In this document: piece after piece, positions 1 to 7,693 of the stretch
How the letters are laid out: the number at the start of each line of letters is the position of its first letter
How positions within the stretch are numbered: position 1 is the first letter of the stretch
Assembly: GCF_030433895.1 (NCBI RefSeq)
Contig: NZ_JARUXE010000037.1
Span: 1-40,001 of the forward strand
Source of the DNA: Arthrobacter sp. PsM3
GTDB lineage: Bacteria; Actinomycetota; Actinomycetes; Actinomycetales; Micrococcaceae
Direction: 5' to 3'
Length of the DNA: 40,001 bases
Notes under the pieces: model-generated
What the model was told of the DNA's origin: nothing
Databases searched by the model: none
The model's input: only the letters and a program-made list of their open reading frames with translations
Translations under genes and position numbers: made by a program

Positions 1-490
1 GGCCACCAGGTCCACCTTGCCGTCGGCGTTGAAATCCCCGGGAGCGACGATGGAGCTCATGATGTTCCACCCGCCGCCCAGGTCAACGCGCTTGAACCAG
101 TCGCCGGCCCCGTTGTTCGGATACAGCCACAGTTCACCGCTGCTGTCCCGGGCAATCAGGTCCGGCTCGCCGTCGGCGTTGAAGTCCCCAGGGGCCGCGA
201 TGGAGGTCATGACGTTCCAGCCGCCACCGAGAGTCTGCCGCTTGGACCAGTCTCCGGTCCCGGTCCCCGGGTAGAACCACAGCTCTCCACCGGTGTCCCG
301 GGCGATCACGTCCGCCTTGCCGTCACCGTTGAAATCACCGGCGCTCACGATGGAGGTCATGACGTTCCAGCCGCCGCCCAGGTCGATCCGTTTGAACCAG
401 TCACCGGTCCCCGTCCCCGGGTACAGCCACAATTCACCGGAAGCGTCCCGGGCAATCACGTCCGTCTTGCCGTCACCGTTGAAGTCATTC
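1..490 (-). repeat. 150-bp in-gene tandem repeats coding for FG-GAP units
   Basis: The same plus-strand string (GCCGTC followed by SSCGTTGAA) recurs at 19, 169, 319 and 469, which is an exact 150-bp period. Each period codes for one 50-residue FG-GAP unit of the gene at 1-1854. The array continues off the left edge, so the copy number is unknown. The copies differ mainly at third codon positions, which shows selection on the protein. Confidence 0.9.
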
Positions 491-1854
491 AACCGCATCG
501 GTTCTGCCGGTGCTGGCGGCGGCGGTGTTCCCCCGCCGAGGGTGCGGTAGGAGAACCAGTAGCGCTTGGTCACGTTGTTGCTGGCCAGCACCACGAGGCC
601 GGTGGTGCTGTCCACGCCTCGCTTGCTGGTGGTCACGTCGTTCATGTTGTCGGACGAGCCGTCCTGAATGATCGCGGTGCCGCGGCCGCTCGCGAAGACC
701 GGGTTGTCCATGGAAGCTGTCTTTTCGTAGACGGCGCCGGGAACGCCGGAGTAGGCGCAGCCGCTGACGCCGGTGCCGGGTGCCGTGTGGAACGCATGAA
801 CCACGTTGTTCTGGGTATCCAGGACGATCTGCGGGCGGGACACGCAGTCCCCGATCGTGGCGATGGTTGACTGGGAGAACGCGCCGGTTCCGGGCTTGAA
901 GACCAGCAACAGCAGCTCCGGCAGGGTCTTATCCGCCGAATTGTCGTTGTATCCTGTCTTGATCGCAGCGAAGACGCGGCCGGAGCTGTCGGACTGCAGG
1001 GTCTTGAGGTTCAGGTGGTCATCGGCGGTATTGTTGCCCCTGGCCGCATCCTGGACTTTCCACGAGGACGTCGCGGTGGGGCTGGTCCCGTCGGTGCGCG
1101 TCGCCCAGCGGACAGAGCCCGTGAGCTGGTCGCTCCACATGACCCCGATCTTGTTGCTGCCATAGGCCACGACCGCCGAAATGTCATCCGGCGCAGGGTG
1201 CGGGTTTGAGACAGGGATCACGAACGGGGAGCTCCAGCTGGTCCCGCCCGGCGCGGAGCCGTTGACGTAAACAGTGCTGGTGAAGCCGCTGGTCGAATCA
1301 CCGGCGACCTGGGTCCAGGTGGCCCAGATCGCCCCGGTGCTGTCCTGGTCGATGGTCATCGACTCGCTGCTGTTGTTCGTGATGGTGGTGGGGAAGCCGC
1401 TGTCCAGGGTGAACGTCCCGCCGGAGTAGCTGTAGCGGTACAGGTTGGCCGGCTGACCCGGGACCGACGCCACCGGCGATGTATCGGTGGACACCGTGAC
1501 CACGTGGGAGGCGATGTAGAGATGGGTGCCGTCCCAGAGCGTGTCCGCCAGGGTGCTGGCGCGGGTGTCGTTCGTGACGCCGGTGCTGACCCAGGTCTTC
1601 GTGGGGACGTCCAGCCGGTAGATCTGCCAGCCAGTGCCCGTGGTCCACATGTCCGCCCACCACGATCCGCCGTTGAACCAGAGCTTGCTCTGCGGCTTGT
1701 CCGATGTTGGCGGGTTGCTCACCCCGGCGTAGCTGATACTGGGATAACCGTAGTCACTGGCCGCCGACGCGCTGCCTGAAATTCCCAGCAGCCCCCCGGC
1801 CGCCACTAATGCCATAACGACTATCTGGCTAAGCCAGCGGGCTGTTCTTTTCAT
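1..1854 (-). CDS. Secreted FG-GAP/VCBS-repeat protein, 3' end outside the window
   Basis: The minus-strand frame is open from 1854 to the left edge (618 codons) without a stop, so the C-terminus lies beyond the window. The product starts MKRTARWLSQ, followed by a hydrophobic stretch and an ASA-type signal peptidase site near residue 33, so it should be exported. Residues of about 35-450 are Ser/Thr/Gly-rich with many aromatic and Asp positions, consistent with a beta-propeller-like extracellular domain; I do not recognise a catalytic site. A Pro-rich linker (GGGTPPPPAPAEP) leads into 50-residue FG-GAP repeats, each with a DFNGDGKAD-type calcium-binding loop and an ELWFYPGTGTGDW core. In-frame ATGs at 1896, 1884 and 1875 would add an acidic stretch before the signal peptide, so I prefer 1854, although its Shine-Dalgarno (AAGGA) is far away. 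The start is uncertain by up to 14 codons. A role in adhesion or polysaccharide binding is inference. Confidence 0.85.
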   Translation of the reverse strand, partial: MKRTARWLSQIVVMALVAAGGLLGISGSASAASDYGYPSISYAGVSNPPTSDKPQSKLWFNGGSWWADMWTTGTGWQIYRLDVPTKTWVSTGVTNDTRASTLADTLWDGTHLYIASHVVTVSTDTSPVASVPGQPANLYRYSYSGGTFTLDSGFPTTITNNSSESMTIDQDSTGAIWATWTQVAGDSTSGFTSTVYVNGSAPGGTSWSSPFVIPVSNPHPAPDDISAVVAYGSNKIGVMWSDQLTGSVRWATRTDGTSPTATSSWKVQDAARGNNTADDHLNLKTLQSDSSGRVFAAIKTGYNDNSADKTLPELLLLVFKPGTGAFSQSTIATIGDCVSRPQIVLDTQNNVVHAFHTAPGTGVSGCAYSGVPGAVYEKTASMDNPVFASGRGTAIIQDGSSDNMNDVTTSKRGVDSTTGLVVLASNNVTKRYWFSYRTLGGGTPPPPAPAEPMRLNDFNGDGKTDVIARDASGELWLYPGTGTGDWFKRIDLGGGWNVMTSIVSAGDFNGDGKADVIARDTGGELWFYPGTGTGDWSKRQTLGGGWNVMTSIAAPGDFNADGEPDLIARDSSGELWLYPNNGAGDWFKRVDLGGGWNIMSSIVAPGDFNADGKVDLVA

Positions 1855-2540
1855 CTTGATCGCCGTTTCCTTCATGAGTTCCATCGCCGTTTCCATGGTG
1901 AAGCTGTAATTTTTTTTGTTCTTTCCGGGCGGAGAAAGAACTGTAATGGAAATCGTGATGCCCATGGGCGTCAGGCTGAACTGCCCCAGGATCCCGTTTC
2001 CCCCCTGAAACCCCCCAGCCACATCCGGCAACTTCGATGTACCTGCGGCACACGCCGACTCAAGAACTCGCCCCCGCATCAACGTACGCGTTCAGTATCA
2101 TGACAAAAGCGCTGAAACTCAACGGAAATCGGCGCTGTGATCGCTGACCGAGTACCCCATTTCCAAATGACTCGTGGTTCCCACGTAGGCACTCATGGGG
2201 CACCAAGTAAGGGCACAGGAATAGGCCAGTGATTGGAACAAACAACCAAGTATTTTCTCTCGTGACACGGAATCCGGTTATAGGGCCGCAATTGATTCTG
2301 ACGAATTTCTCCGGATTCGTGCCCTCCGGTCTCCGTCGCGGATGGCGGCGGCATCGGCCGTTCCGGCCGAAATTTCACGAAGCGGCGAGGCTTTTGTCTT
2401 TCCCGAATTAGGCGCAATCCGTCGTCCGACACCAAGTTCCCGGCTCGGTCCTGCCGCTTGTCCTCCAGCTCCGTACCGCCGTGGTTCGGTAGGCTCGATC
2501 CAGACCAGCCCGACATCCGCTTCCGCTCAAAGGACATTTC
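1855..2540. other. Divergent intergenic region, no gene seen
   Basis: This 686-bp stretch separates the divergent FG-GAP and SDR genes and is clearly less GC-rich than its surroundings. It should hold both promoters and a long leader of the FG-GAP gene. The open frames here (for example 2060-2245 minus) have no ribosome-binding site or recognisable product. A small inverted repeat ACGAAT/ATTCGT lies at 2301-2320. Confidence 0.6.
1918..1941 (-). promoter_or_regulatory. Hairpin in the leader of the FG-GAP gene
   Basis: GTTCTTTC (1918-1925) and GAAAGAAC (1934-1941) form a perfect 8-bp stem with an 8-nt loop, about 65-90 nt upstream of the start codons. On the minus strand it is followed by a run of A, not T, so it is not an intrinsic terminator for that strand. 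It may stabilise or regulate the transcript; that is inference. Confidence 0.3.
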
Positions 2541-3386
2541 ATGACCGCACGGACCATCGTCATCACCGGAGCCAGCGACGGCATCGGCGCGTCCGCCGCG
2601 CGGACCCTGAGCAGGCAGGGGGAGCGGGTCGTCGTCGTCGGGCGTTCCGCAGAGAAGACCGCGAGGGTGGCGAAAGAGATCGGTGCCGACTACTTCGTCA
2701 GCGACTTCGCGGAGCTGGCCCAGGTGCGCCAGCTCGCCGCGCAGCTGAGGGAGAAGTACCCCCGGATCGACGTCCTGGCCAACAACGCCGGCGGCATCAT
2801 GGGCCGGCGCGGGCTCACCGTGGACGGGCACGAGAAGACCTTCCAGATCAACCACCTGGCACCGTTCCTGCTCACCACCGAGCTGATGGACGTGCTCACC
2901 GCCAGCCACGCCACGGTCATCAACACCTCCAGCGCCGCCAACTCGCTCTACGGCAAGCTGGACCTCAATGACCTGGAGACGGCAACCAAATACACCGCCA
3001 ACCTTGCCTACGGCAACGCCAAACTGGAGAACATCCTCTTCACCGCGGAGCTCAACAACCGCTACCACGCGGCTGGCATCTCGACGGCGGCGTTCCATCC
3101 CGGCGTCGTGGCCACCAACTTCGCCGCGGACACCACCAGCCCGTTCCGGTTCCTCTACCGGAGTTTCCTCAACCGGTTCATGCTGAGCCCCGAGCAGGGC
3201 GCGGACACGCTGGTGTGGCTGGCCACGGCCACACCAGGGCAGGACTGGATCTCCGGCGCCTACTACGCCAAGCGGGCACTGGCGAAGGCCAACAAGCTGG
3301 CGTACGACCCCGGGCTCGCCCGGGAGCTGTGGGAGCGCAGCGCGGCCATTGTGGGCGCTGACCTCGGCGAGCTGGACAACCGGTAG
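2541..3386 (+). CDS. SDR-family NAD(P)-dependent oxidoreductase
   Basis: This is a 281-residue classical short-chain dehydrogenase/reductase. The cofactor loop TGASDGIG is at 9-16, the NNAGG motif at 81-85, the catalytic Ser near 130-131 and the YxxxK pair at Tyr157 and Lys161. The C-terminal extension and the layout around YGNAKLEN resemble retinol dehydrogenase/WWOX-type SDRs. The substrate cannot be read from the sequence. The ATG is preceded by AAAGGA at 2529-2534 with 6-nt spacing, a convincing ribosome-binding site. It stands alone: the upstream gene is divergent and the downstream gene is convergent across a hairpin at 3421-3439. Confidence 0.93.
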   Translation: MTARTIVITGASDGIGASAARTLSRQGERVVVVGRSAEKTARVAKEIGADYFVSDFAELAQVRQLAAQLREKYPRIDVLANNAGGIMGRRGLTVDGHEKTFQINHLAPFLLTTELMDVLTASHATVINTSSAANSLYGKLDLNDLETATKYTANLAYGNAKLENILFTAELNNRYHAAGISTAAFHPGVVATNFAADTTSPFRFLYRSFLNRFMLSPEQGADTLVWLATATPGQDWISGAYYAKRALAKANKLAYDPGLARELWERSAAIVGADLGELDNR

Positions 3387-3420
3387 TAGCAGGCAGCAGC
3401 CCCCAGCAGCGAGCATCCCC

Positions 3421-3439
3421 GTGCCGTCGGAGACGGCAC
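3421..3439. terminator. Bidirectional hairpin between SDR and c-di-GMP gene
   Basis: GTGCCGTC-GGA-GACGGCAC is a perfect 8-bp stem with a 3-nt loop in the 66-bp convergent gap, and outer CCCCG/CGGGG bases extend the pairing. There is no strong T-run, which is common in high-GC genomes. Confidence 0.6.
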
Positions 3440-3452
3440 CAGAGCTCCGGGG

Positions 3453-5264
3453 TCAGCGCTCGGCGTCGACCTTGTCGATCGCTGTCAGCGCGCTCTCCAT
3501 CGTACCGGCCAGTTCACCGGCCGGGGCCGGCCTGGCAAACAAGAAGCCCTGCAGGGAATCGCAGCCACAGGCCATCAGGTACTTCGCCTGTGCCGGAGTC
3601 TCGACACCCTCGGCTGTGACCTTCAGGCCCAGGGTGTGCGCGGCGTTGACCATGGTGGCGAAGAATGGCAGCTGTTCGTGGCCGGTTTTGATCATCGCGA
3701 CAAAGGAGCGATCAATCTTCACCTTGTCCAGGGGCAGTTCCTTGAGCCGGTCCAGGGACGCATAGCCCGTGCCGAAGTCATCCATCGCGATCCGCACGCC
3801 TGCCCCGCGCAACTGGCGCAGCTGCCGCAGGACGTCCGAGTCGGACTGGAAGAAGACGCTCTCGGTCAGCTCCAGCATGAGCTGGCGCGGATCCACACCG
3901 GTAGACGCCGCGATCGCCAGCACATCCGTGGCGAAATCGCGGTTCTGGAACTGCAGCCCGGAGACGTTCACCGCGACACTGTACGCGGTGTCCCCGGCCA
4001 GCCAGGGCCGGATTTCGGCACAGGCCCGGCGGAGGACCTCGTCGCCGATCTCGCGGATCAGCCCGCTTTGCTCAGCCACTGGCAGGAACTGGTTGGGCGG
4101 GACCATCCGCCCGTCACGTTCCCAGCGTGCAAATGCCTCGAACTGCACCACAGCGCCTAGCCCGGGGGAAACTACCGGCTGGTAGTGGACCGAGATTTGG
4201 CCCAGCTCCACCGCCTGCCGAAGCCCGGCCTGGCGGCGCGCAGAGGTTTCCGCGGTATTCAGCATCTCCGGCCGGAACCTCTGCCAGGCGTTCTTGCCGC
4301 CGGTCTTCGCCGCCGTCAGGGCCACGTCGGCCTGCCGCAACAATTCGGCGCCGTCGAGCGTTCGGGGGGTCTTGGAGGCCAGCCCCATGCTCATACCTGG
4401 ACGGACCAGCGAGCCGCCGACATACAGCGGTTCGGCCAGCGACGCCGCAATCCGATTGGCCACCGCGTCCGCGTTGAGGCATTCGGTCAGCAGGACCACG
4501 AACTCGTCGCCGCCGAGCCGAGCCACCGTGTCGTGCGGGCGGACGCAGTTGCGCAGCCGGGTCGCGACCACCACCAGCAGTTCGTCCGCGGCGGAGTGTC
4601 CCACCACTTCATTGAGGTTCTTGAAGTCATCCAGGTTGAGCAGCAGCACGTCCACCGGGTCCGGGCGGCGCAGCGCCGCCGCCAGGCGCTCGTTTAACAG
4701 CGTGCCGTTGGGCAGCGCGGTCAGCGCATCGCGCAGGACCCCGGCCCGGACCTGGTCATCATGTCCAGTGAAGGCGGCAACTGCCGTGGACGCAGCAGGC
4801 GCTCGACGGCGGTGGGCCGCGGTGTCCGCAAAAGTGCCGGCGCTGGCATCGGCGTCCGCTGCGGTTTCCCGGTGGCGGTTCCCCGAATCCGCACCGGGAT
4901 GGTGCGCCGCACCGCGGACGGAGAGGGCAACGGACCGCATGGACGGTCCGTTGCCGGCGCCGGACGGTAGCAGCGAGCAGGTGATCTCGACCGGGACGTC
5001 CACGCCGTCCGCGCGGCGGACGGAGCCGGCGAACGGCTGGCGGGAGCGGGGCGTGGAGACGCCCAGACCGGAAAGGAAGCTATGGAAGGGTTCGCGGGAG
5101 GCCTCGGCCAGGAACAGGGTTGGATTGGAGCCCAGCAGCTGCGCTCGGGAGTAGCCGAAAAGTTCTTCGGCGGCGGCGTTAAGGAAGGACACCGATCCGT
5201 CCGCCAGCAGCAGCAGAGGGTCCGGGCTGTGCTCCAGCAGTAGCTGCGCGAGTCTGGAGTCCAT
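3453..5264 (-). CDS. PAS-GGDEF-EAL protein with degenerate GGDEF and EAL signatures
   Basis: This 603-residue protein has an N-terminal PAS domain (about 5-118), an Ala/Arg/His-rich linker without recognisable fold (about 119-170), a GGDEF domain (about 175-335) and an EAL domain (about 345-585). The GGDEF motif is intact (251-255) with an RPHD allosteric I-site at 242-245. However, the first metal-ligand Asp of the DLDDFK motif is Asn210, and the usual DPLTGLxNR entry motif reads RDALTALPNG. The EAL motif is EAF (376-378), although other PDE residues remain: Asn433, Glu465, DD at 495-496, Lys516, Glu552 and Gln572. Its two upstream paralogues have a second PAS domain that this copy lacks. 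I chose the ATG at 5264 because it aligns with the paralogues' PAS start; an upstream start at 5375 lacks a ribosome-binding site. It is the last gene of the minus-strand block, 180 bp after its neighbour. It may be a weak enzyme or a c-di-GMP/GTP sensor. Confidence 0.93.
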   Translation of the reverse strand: MDSRLAQLLLEHSPDPLLLLADGSVSFLNAAAEELFGYSRAQLLGSNPTLFLAEASREPFHSFLSGLGVSTPRSRQPFAGSVRRADGVDVPVEITCSLLPSGAGNGPSMRSVALSVRGAAHHPGADSGNRHRETAADADASAGTFADTAAHRRRAPAASTAVAAFTGHDDQVRAGVLRDALTALPNGTLLNERLAAALRRPDPVDVLLLNLDDFKNLNEVVGHSAADELLVVVATRLRNCVRPHDTVARLGGDEFVVLLTECLNADAVANRIAASLAEPLYVGGSLVRPGMSMGLASKTPRTLDGAELLRQADVALTAAKTGGKNAWQRFRPEMLNTAETSARRQAGLRQAVELGQISVHYQPVVSPGLGAVVQFEAFARWERDGRMVPPNQFLPVAEQSGLIREIGDEVLRRACAEIRPWLAGDTAYSVAVNVSGLQFQNRDFATDVLAIAASTGVDPRQLMLELTESVFFQSDSDVLRQLRQLRGAGVRIAMDDFGTGYASLDRLKELPLDKVKIDRSFVAMIKTGHEQLPFFATMVNAAHTLGLKVTAEGVETPAQAKYLMACGCDSLQGFLFARPAPAGELAGTMESALTAIDKVDAER

Positions 5265-5444
5265 GTATTGCCTGTCCCAAGCTAGGTTGCGAAATGGCGG
5301 CACGCGTTGCGGAAAAACACGGCGGGTGCGCTCACTGAATGATATGTGGTGCGGCCCCTCCCGGGTGATAGGCATCGTGCCGGGCGCAATCGCGTGTCTC
5401 TCCGGCCGCTGCGCGCGGACCCCCGGATGGTGGGGTGCCGGCGG

Positions 5445-7628
5445 CTATCCGTGAGGGAATGCGTCGGCCAGCGCGGCTACGGCGGCGGCAGTGTTGCGGA
5501 TGCCGAGCTCCCGGCGGTGCTCGGGCTCGGGGCGGGAGAAGAGGAAGCCCTGCAGGGCATCGCAGCCGTGGTCGATCAGGTAGTGGGCCTGTTCCGGGGT
5601 TTCGATGCCCTCGGCGGTGACCTTCAGGCCCAGGCTGCGGGCCATGTGGATGATCGAGGTCAGAATCGGCAGCTTCTCTACCCCGGCGCGGAGCATCGAG
5701 ACGAACGATTTGTCGATCTTGACGATGTCCACCGGGAGCGCCTGCAGACGGCCCAGCGATGAGTATCCGGTGCCGAAGTCGTCCAGTGCCACCCTGATCC
5801 CGGCCTCGCGGAGGCTCTCGAGCTGGGCGATGACGTGGGACCGGGGATCGAAGAACACGCTCTCCGTCACCTCCAGCACCAGCTGGTGCGGATTCACGTT
5901 GCCCCACGCCGCAATGGCCAGGACGCGCTCGGCGAAGTCCCGGTGCAGCAGCTGTACGCCGGAAACGTTCACCGCCAGGCTCCGGGACGGGTCCTCCGCA
6001 AGCCAGGGCTGCAGCTCGGCGCAGCTGCGGCGCAGCACCTCTGCGCCGATATCCCGGATCAGGCCGCTGCGTTCCGCGGTCCGGATGAACTCGTCAGGGG
6101 GCATCAACTTCCCCTCGAACTGCCAGCGGGCCAGGGCTTCGAACTGCACGACTTCGAGCAGTCCGGTGGACACCACGGGCTGGTAGTGGACGACGATCTG
6201 CCCCAGTTCCACGGCCCGCCTCAGCCCGGCGATCAGCTGGGTCCGTGCCATCAGCTCGGTGAGCATCTCCGGCCGGAAGTGCAGATAGCAGTTCTTGCCG
6301 GCCTCCTTGGCGGCGTACATGGCCAGGTCCGCCTGCCGCAGGAGCTCGGAGGACGTCATGGGCCCGGCGCCGCGTGAGGCTACCCCCAGACTGAGGCCCG
6401 GCCGCAGCAGGGTGCCCTCGATGGAGAACGGGGCGCTCAGGGTGGCCACAATGCGTTGGGCCACGGCGTCGGAATCGTTGCAGCCGATCAGCAGCACCAC
6501 GAACTCATCCCCGCCGAGCCGTGACACGGTGCCGTGCGGCCCGACGCACTTCTGCAGCCGGTCCGCGATCTCCACCAGCATCTGGTCCCCGGCGTGGTGG
6601 CCCAGGATGTCGTTGACTTCCTTGAAGTCATCCAGGTCCAGCAGCAGCACATGGACCGGGTCGCGGTTCAGCAGCGCGGCTGTGACACGTTCGGTGAAGA
6701 GGACCCGGTTGGCCAGTCCGGTCAGCGGGTCCTGGAAAGCGAGCTCCTTGAGCTTTTCCGCCTGCTCGGCGAGTTCCTTCAGGGCGCGGCGCAACTGGTC
6801 CTGGGCGCGCTGGGTCGAGCTGATGTCGCGGAAGTTCCAGATCCGGCCCACGACGGTGTTTGCGACCTTCTGCGGCCTTGAGTAGAGCTCCACGGTGCGG
6901 CCGTCCTTGAACTCCAGCACATCGTGGCTTTGCTTGACCCTGTCAGCGTTGAGTTCCCCGACTTTCTGCAGGAAGTATTCCGGATCAAGCAGCTGCCGGG
7001 CGATGAAGGTGACCAGCGCCGTCGGATCCTCCGCTGCGACCAGCTCGGGCGGCATGCCCCACAGCTTCAGGTACTGGTCGTTGATCCCGGTGATGAGTCC
7101 GTCGTTGGAGATGACGACGATCCCGTCGGCGGTGGACTCCAGCGTGGCGTCCAGGAGGGAGACGGCCAGCCGCCGGCCCGAATCGGTGTCCTCGCGGTGG
7201 CTGCCGTCCCGGATGGCGACGGCCATGGCCGGTCCGGCGTCGAACGTGACCAGCGAACAGGTGATCTCCAGGGACAGCTCGCTGCCGTCCCGACGCCGGC
7301 CTGCCGCCGCGAACGGCTTACGGCCGGACAGGCTGCCGCGGCCCAGCCGGCCGAAAACCCGCAGGAAACCGCCGCGCTCATCCTCGGAGAGCAGGATGTT
7401 GTGCCGCGCCCCCAGCAGCTGTTCGCGCGGGTAGCCAAAGAGGCGCTCGGCTGCCGCATTCACGAAGGCGATGGTTCCGTCCGCGGTCAGCAGCAAAAAA
7501 GCATCGGGGCTCTGCTCGAGCAGGCTCTCTTCCATCCCTGTTCCCACGGCGGTACCGGCCCCCAAAGCTATGGTAGGTGTGTTGATGACTGTCCCGGCGG
7601 CGCCGCGGACAATGCGTCCCTGAATCAT
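5445..7628 (-). CDS. PAS-PAS-GGDEF-EAL cyclic-di-GMP turnover protein
   Basis: This 727-residue protein has PAS1 (about 36-140), PAS2 (about 158-272), a short helical linker (276-296), GGDEF (about 298-455; motif 372-376) and EAL (about 465-705; EAL at 497-499). GGDEF domains make c-di-GMP from two GTP and EAL domains hydrolyse it to pGpG. Here both active sites look complete: DLDDFKEVN, HHAGD, NVSG, EVTES, DDFGTGYSS, VKID, AEGIET and ALQGF. The RxxD product-inhibition site is replaced by GPHG (363-366), so a cyclase activity would lack that feedback. No membrane segment is visible, so it should be cytoplasmic. The ATG at 7628 has AGGGAA at 7633-7638. A GTG at 7697 that overlaps the upstream stop is in frame but has no ribosome-binding site, and an ATG at 7535 is a third option. 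It shares a 48-nt identical block with the gene upstream. Confidence 0.95.
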   Translation of the reverse strand: MIQGRIVRGAAGTVINTPTIALGAGTAVGTGMEESLLEQSPDAFLLLTADGTIAFVNAAAERLFGYPREQLLGARHNILLSEDERGGFLRVFGRLGRGSLSGRKPFAAAGRRRDGSELSLEITCSLVTFDAGPAMAVAIRDGSHREDTDSGRRLAVSLLDATLESTADGIVVISNDGLITGINDQYLKLWGMPPELVAAEDPTALVTFIARQLLDPEYFLQKVGELNADRVKQSHDVLEFKDGRTVELYSRPQKVANTVVGRIWNFRDISSTQRAQDQLRRALKELAEQAEKLKELAFQDPLTGLANRVLFTERVTAALLNRDPVHVLLLDLDDFKEVNDILGHHAGDQMLVEIADRLQKCVGPHGTVSRLGGDEFVVLLIGCNDSDAVAQRIVATLSAPFSIEGTLLRPGLSLGVASRGAGPMTSSELLRQADLAMYAAKEAGKNCYLHFRPEMLTELMARTQLIAGLRRAVELGQIVVHYQPVVSTGLLEVVQFEALARWQFEGKLMPPDEFIRTAERSGLIRDIGAEVLRRSCAELQPWLAEDPSRSLAVNVSGVQLLHRDFAERVLAIAAWGNVNPHQLVLEVTESVFFDPRSHVIAQLESLREAGIRVALDDFGTGYSSLGRLQALPVDIVKIDKSFVSMLRAGVEKLPILTSIIHMARSLGLKVTAEGIETPEQAHYLIDHGCDALQGFLFSRPEPEHRRELGIRNTAAAVAALADAFPHG

Positions 7629-7693
7629 AGGGTTCCCTGCTCCCTTGTACTGCACCTGTCCAGTGGCGGTACCCGTCCACCGGCGGTGCCGGG

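Noticed and set aside
1829..2053. 74-codon minus-strand frame before the FG-GAP gene
   Set aside because: It overlaps the FG-GAP start region out of frame, has no ribosome-binding site and no recognisable composition.
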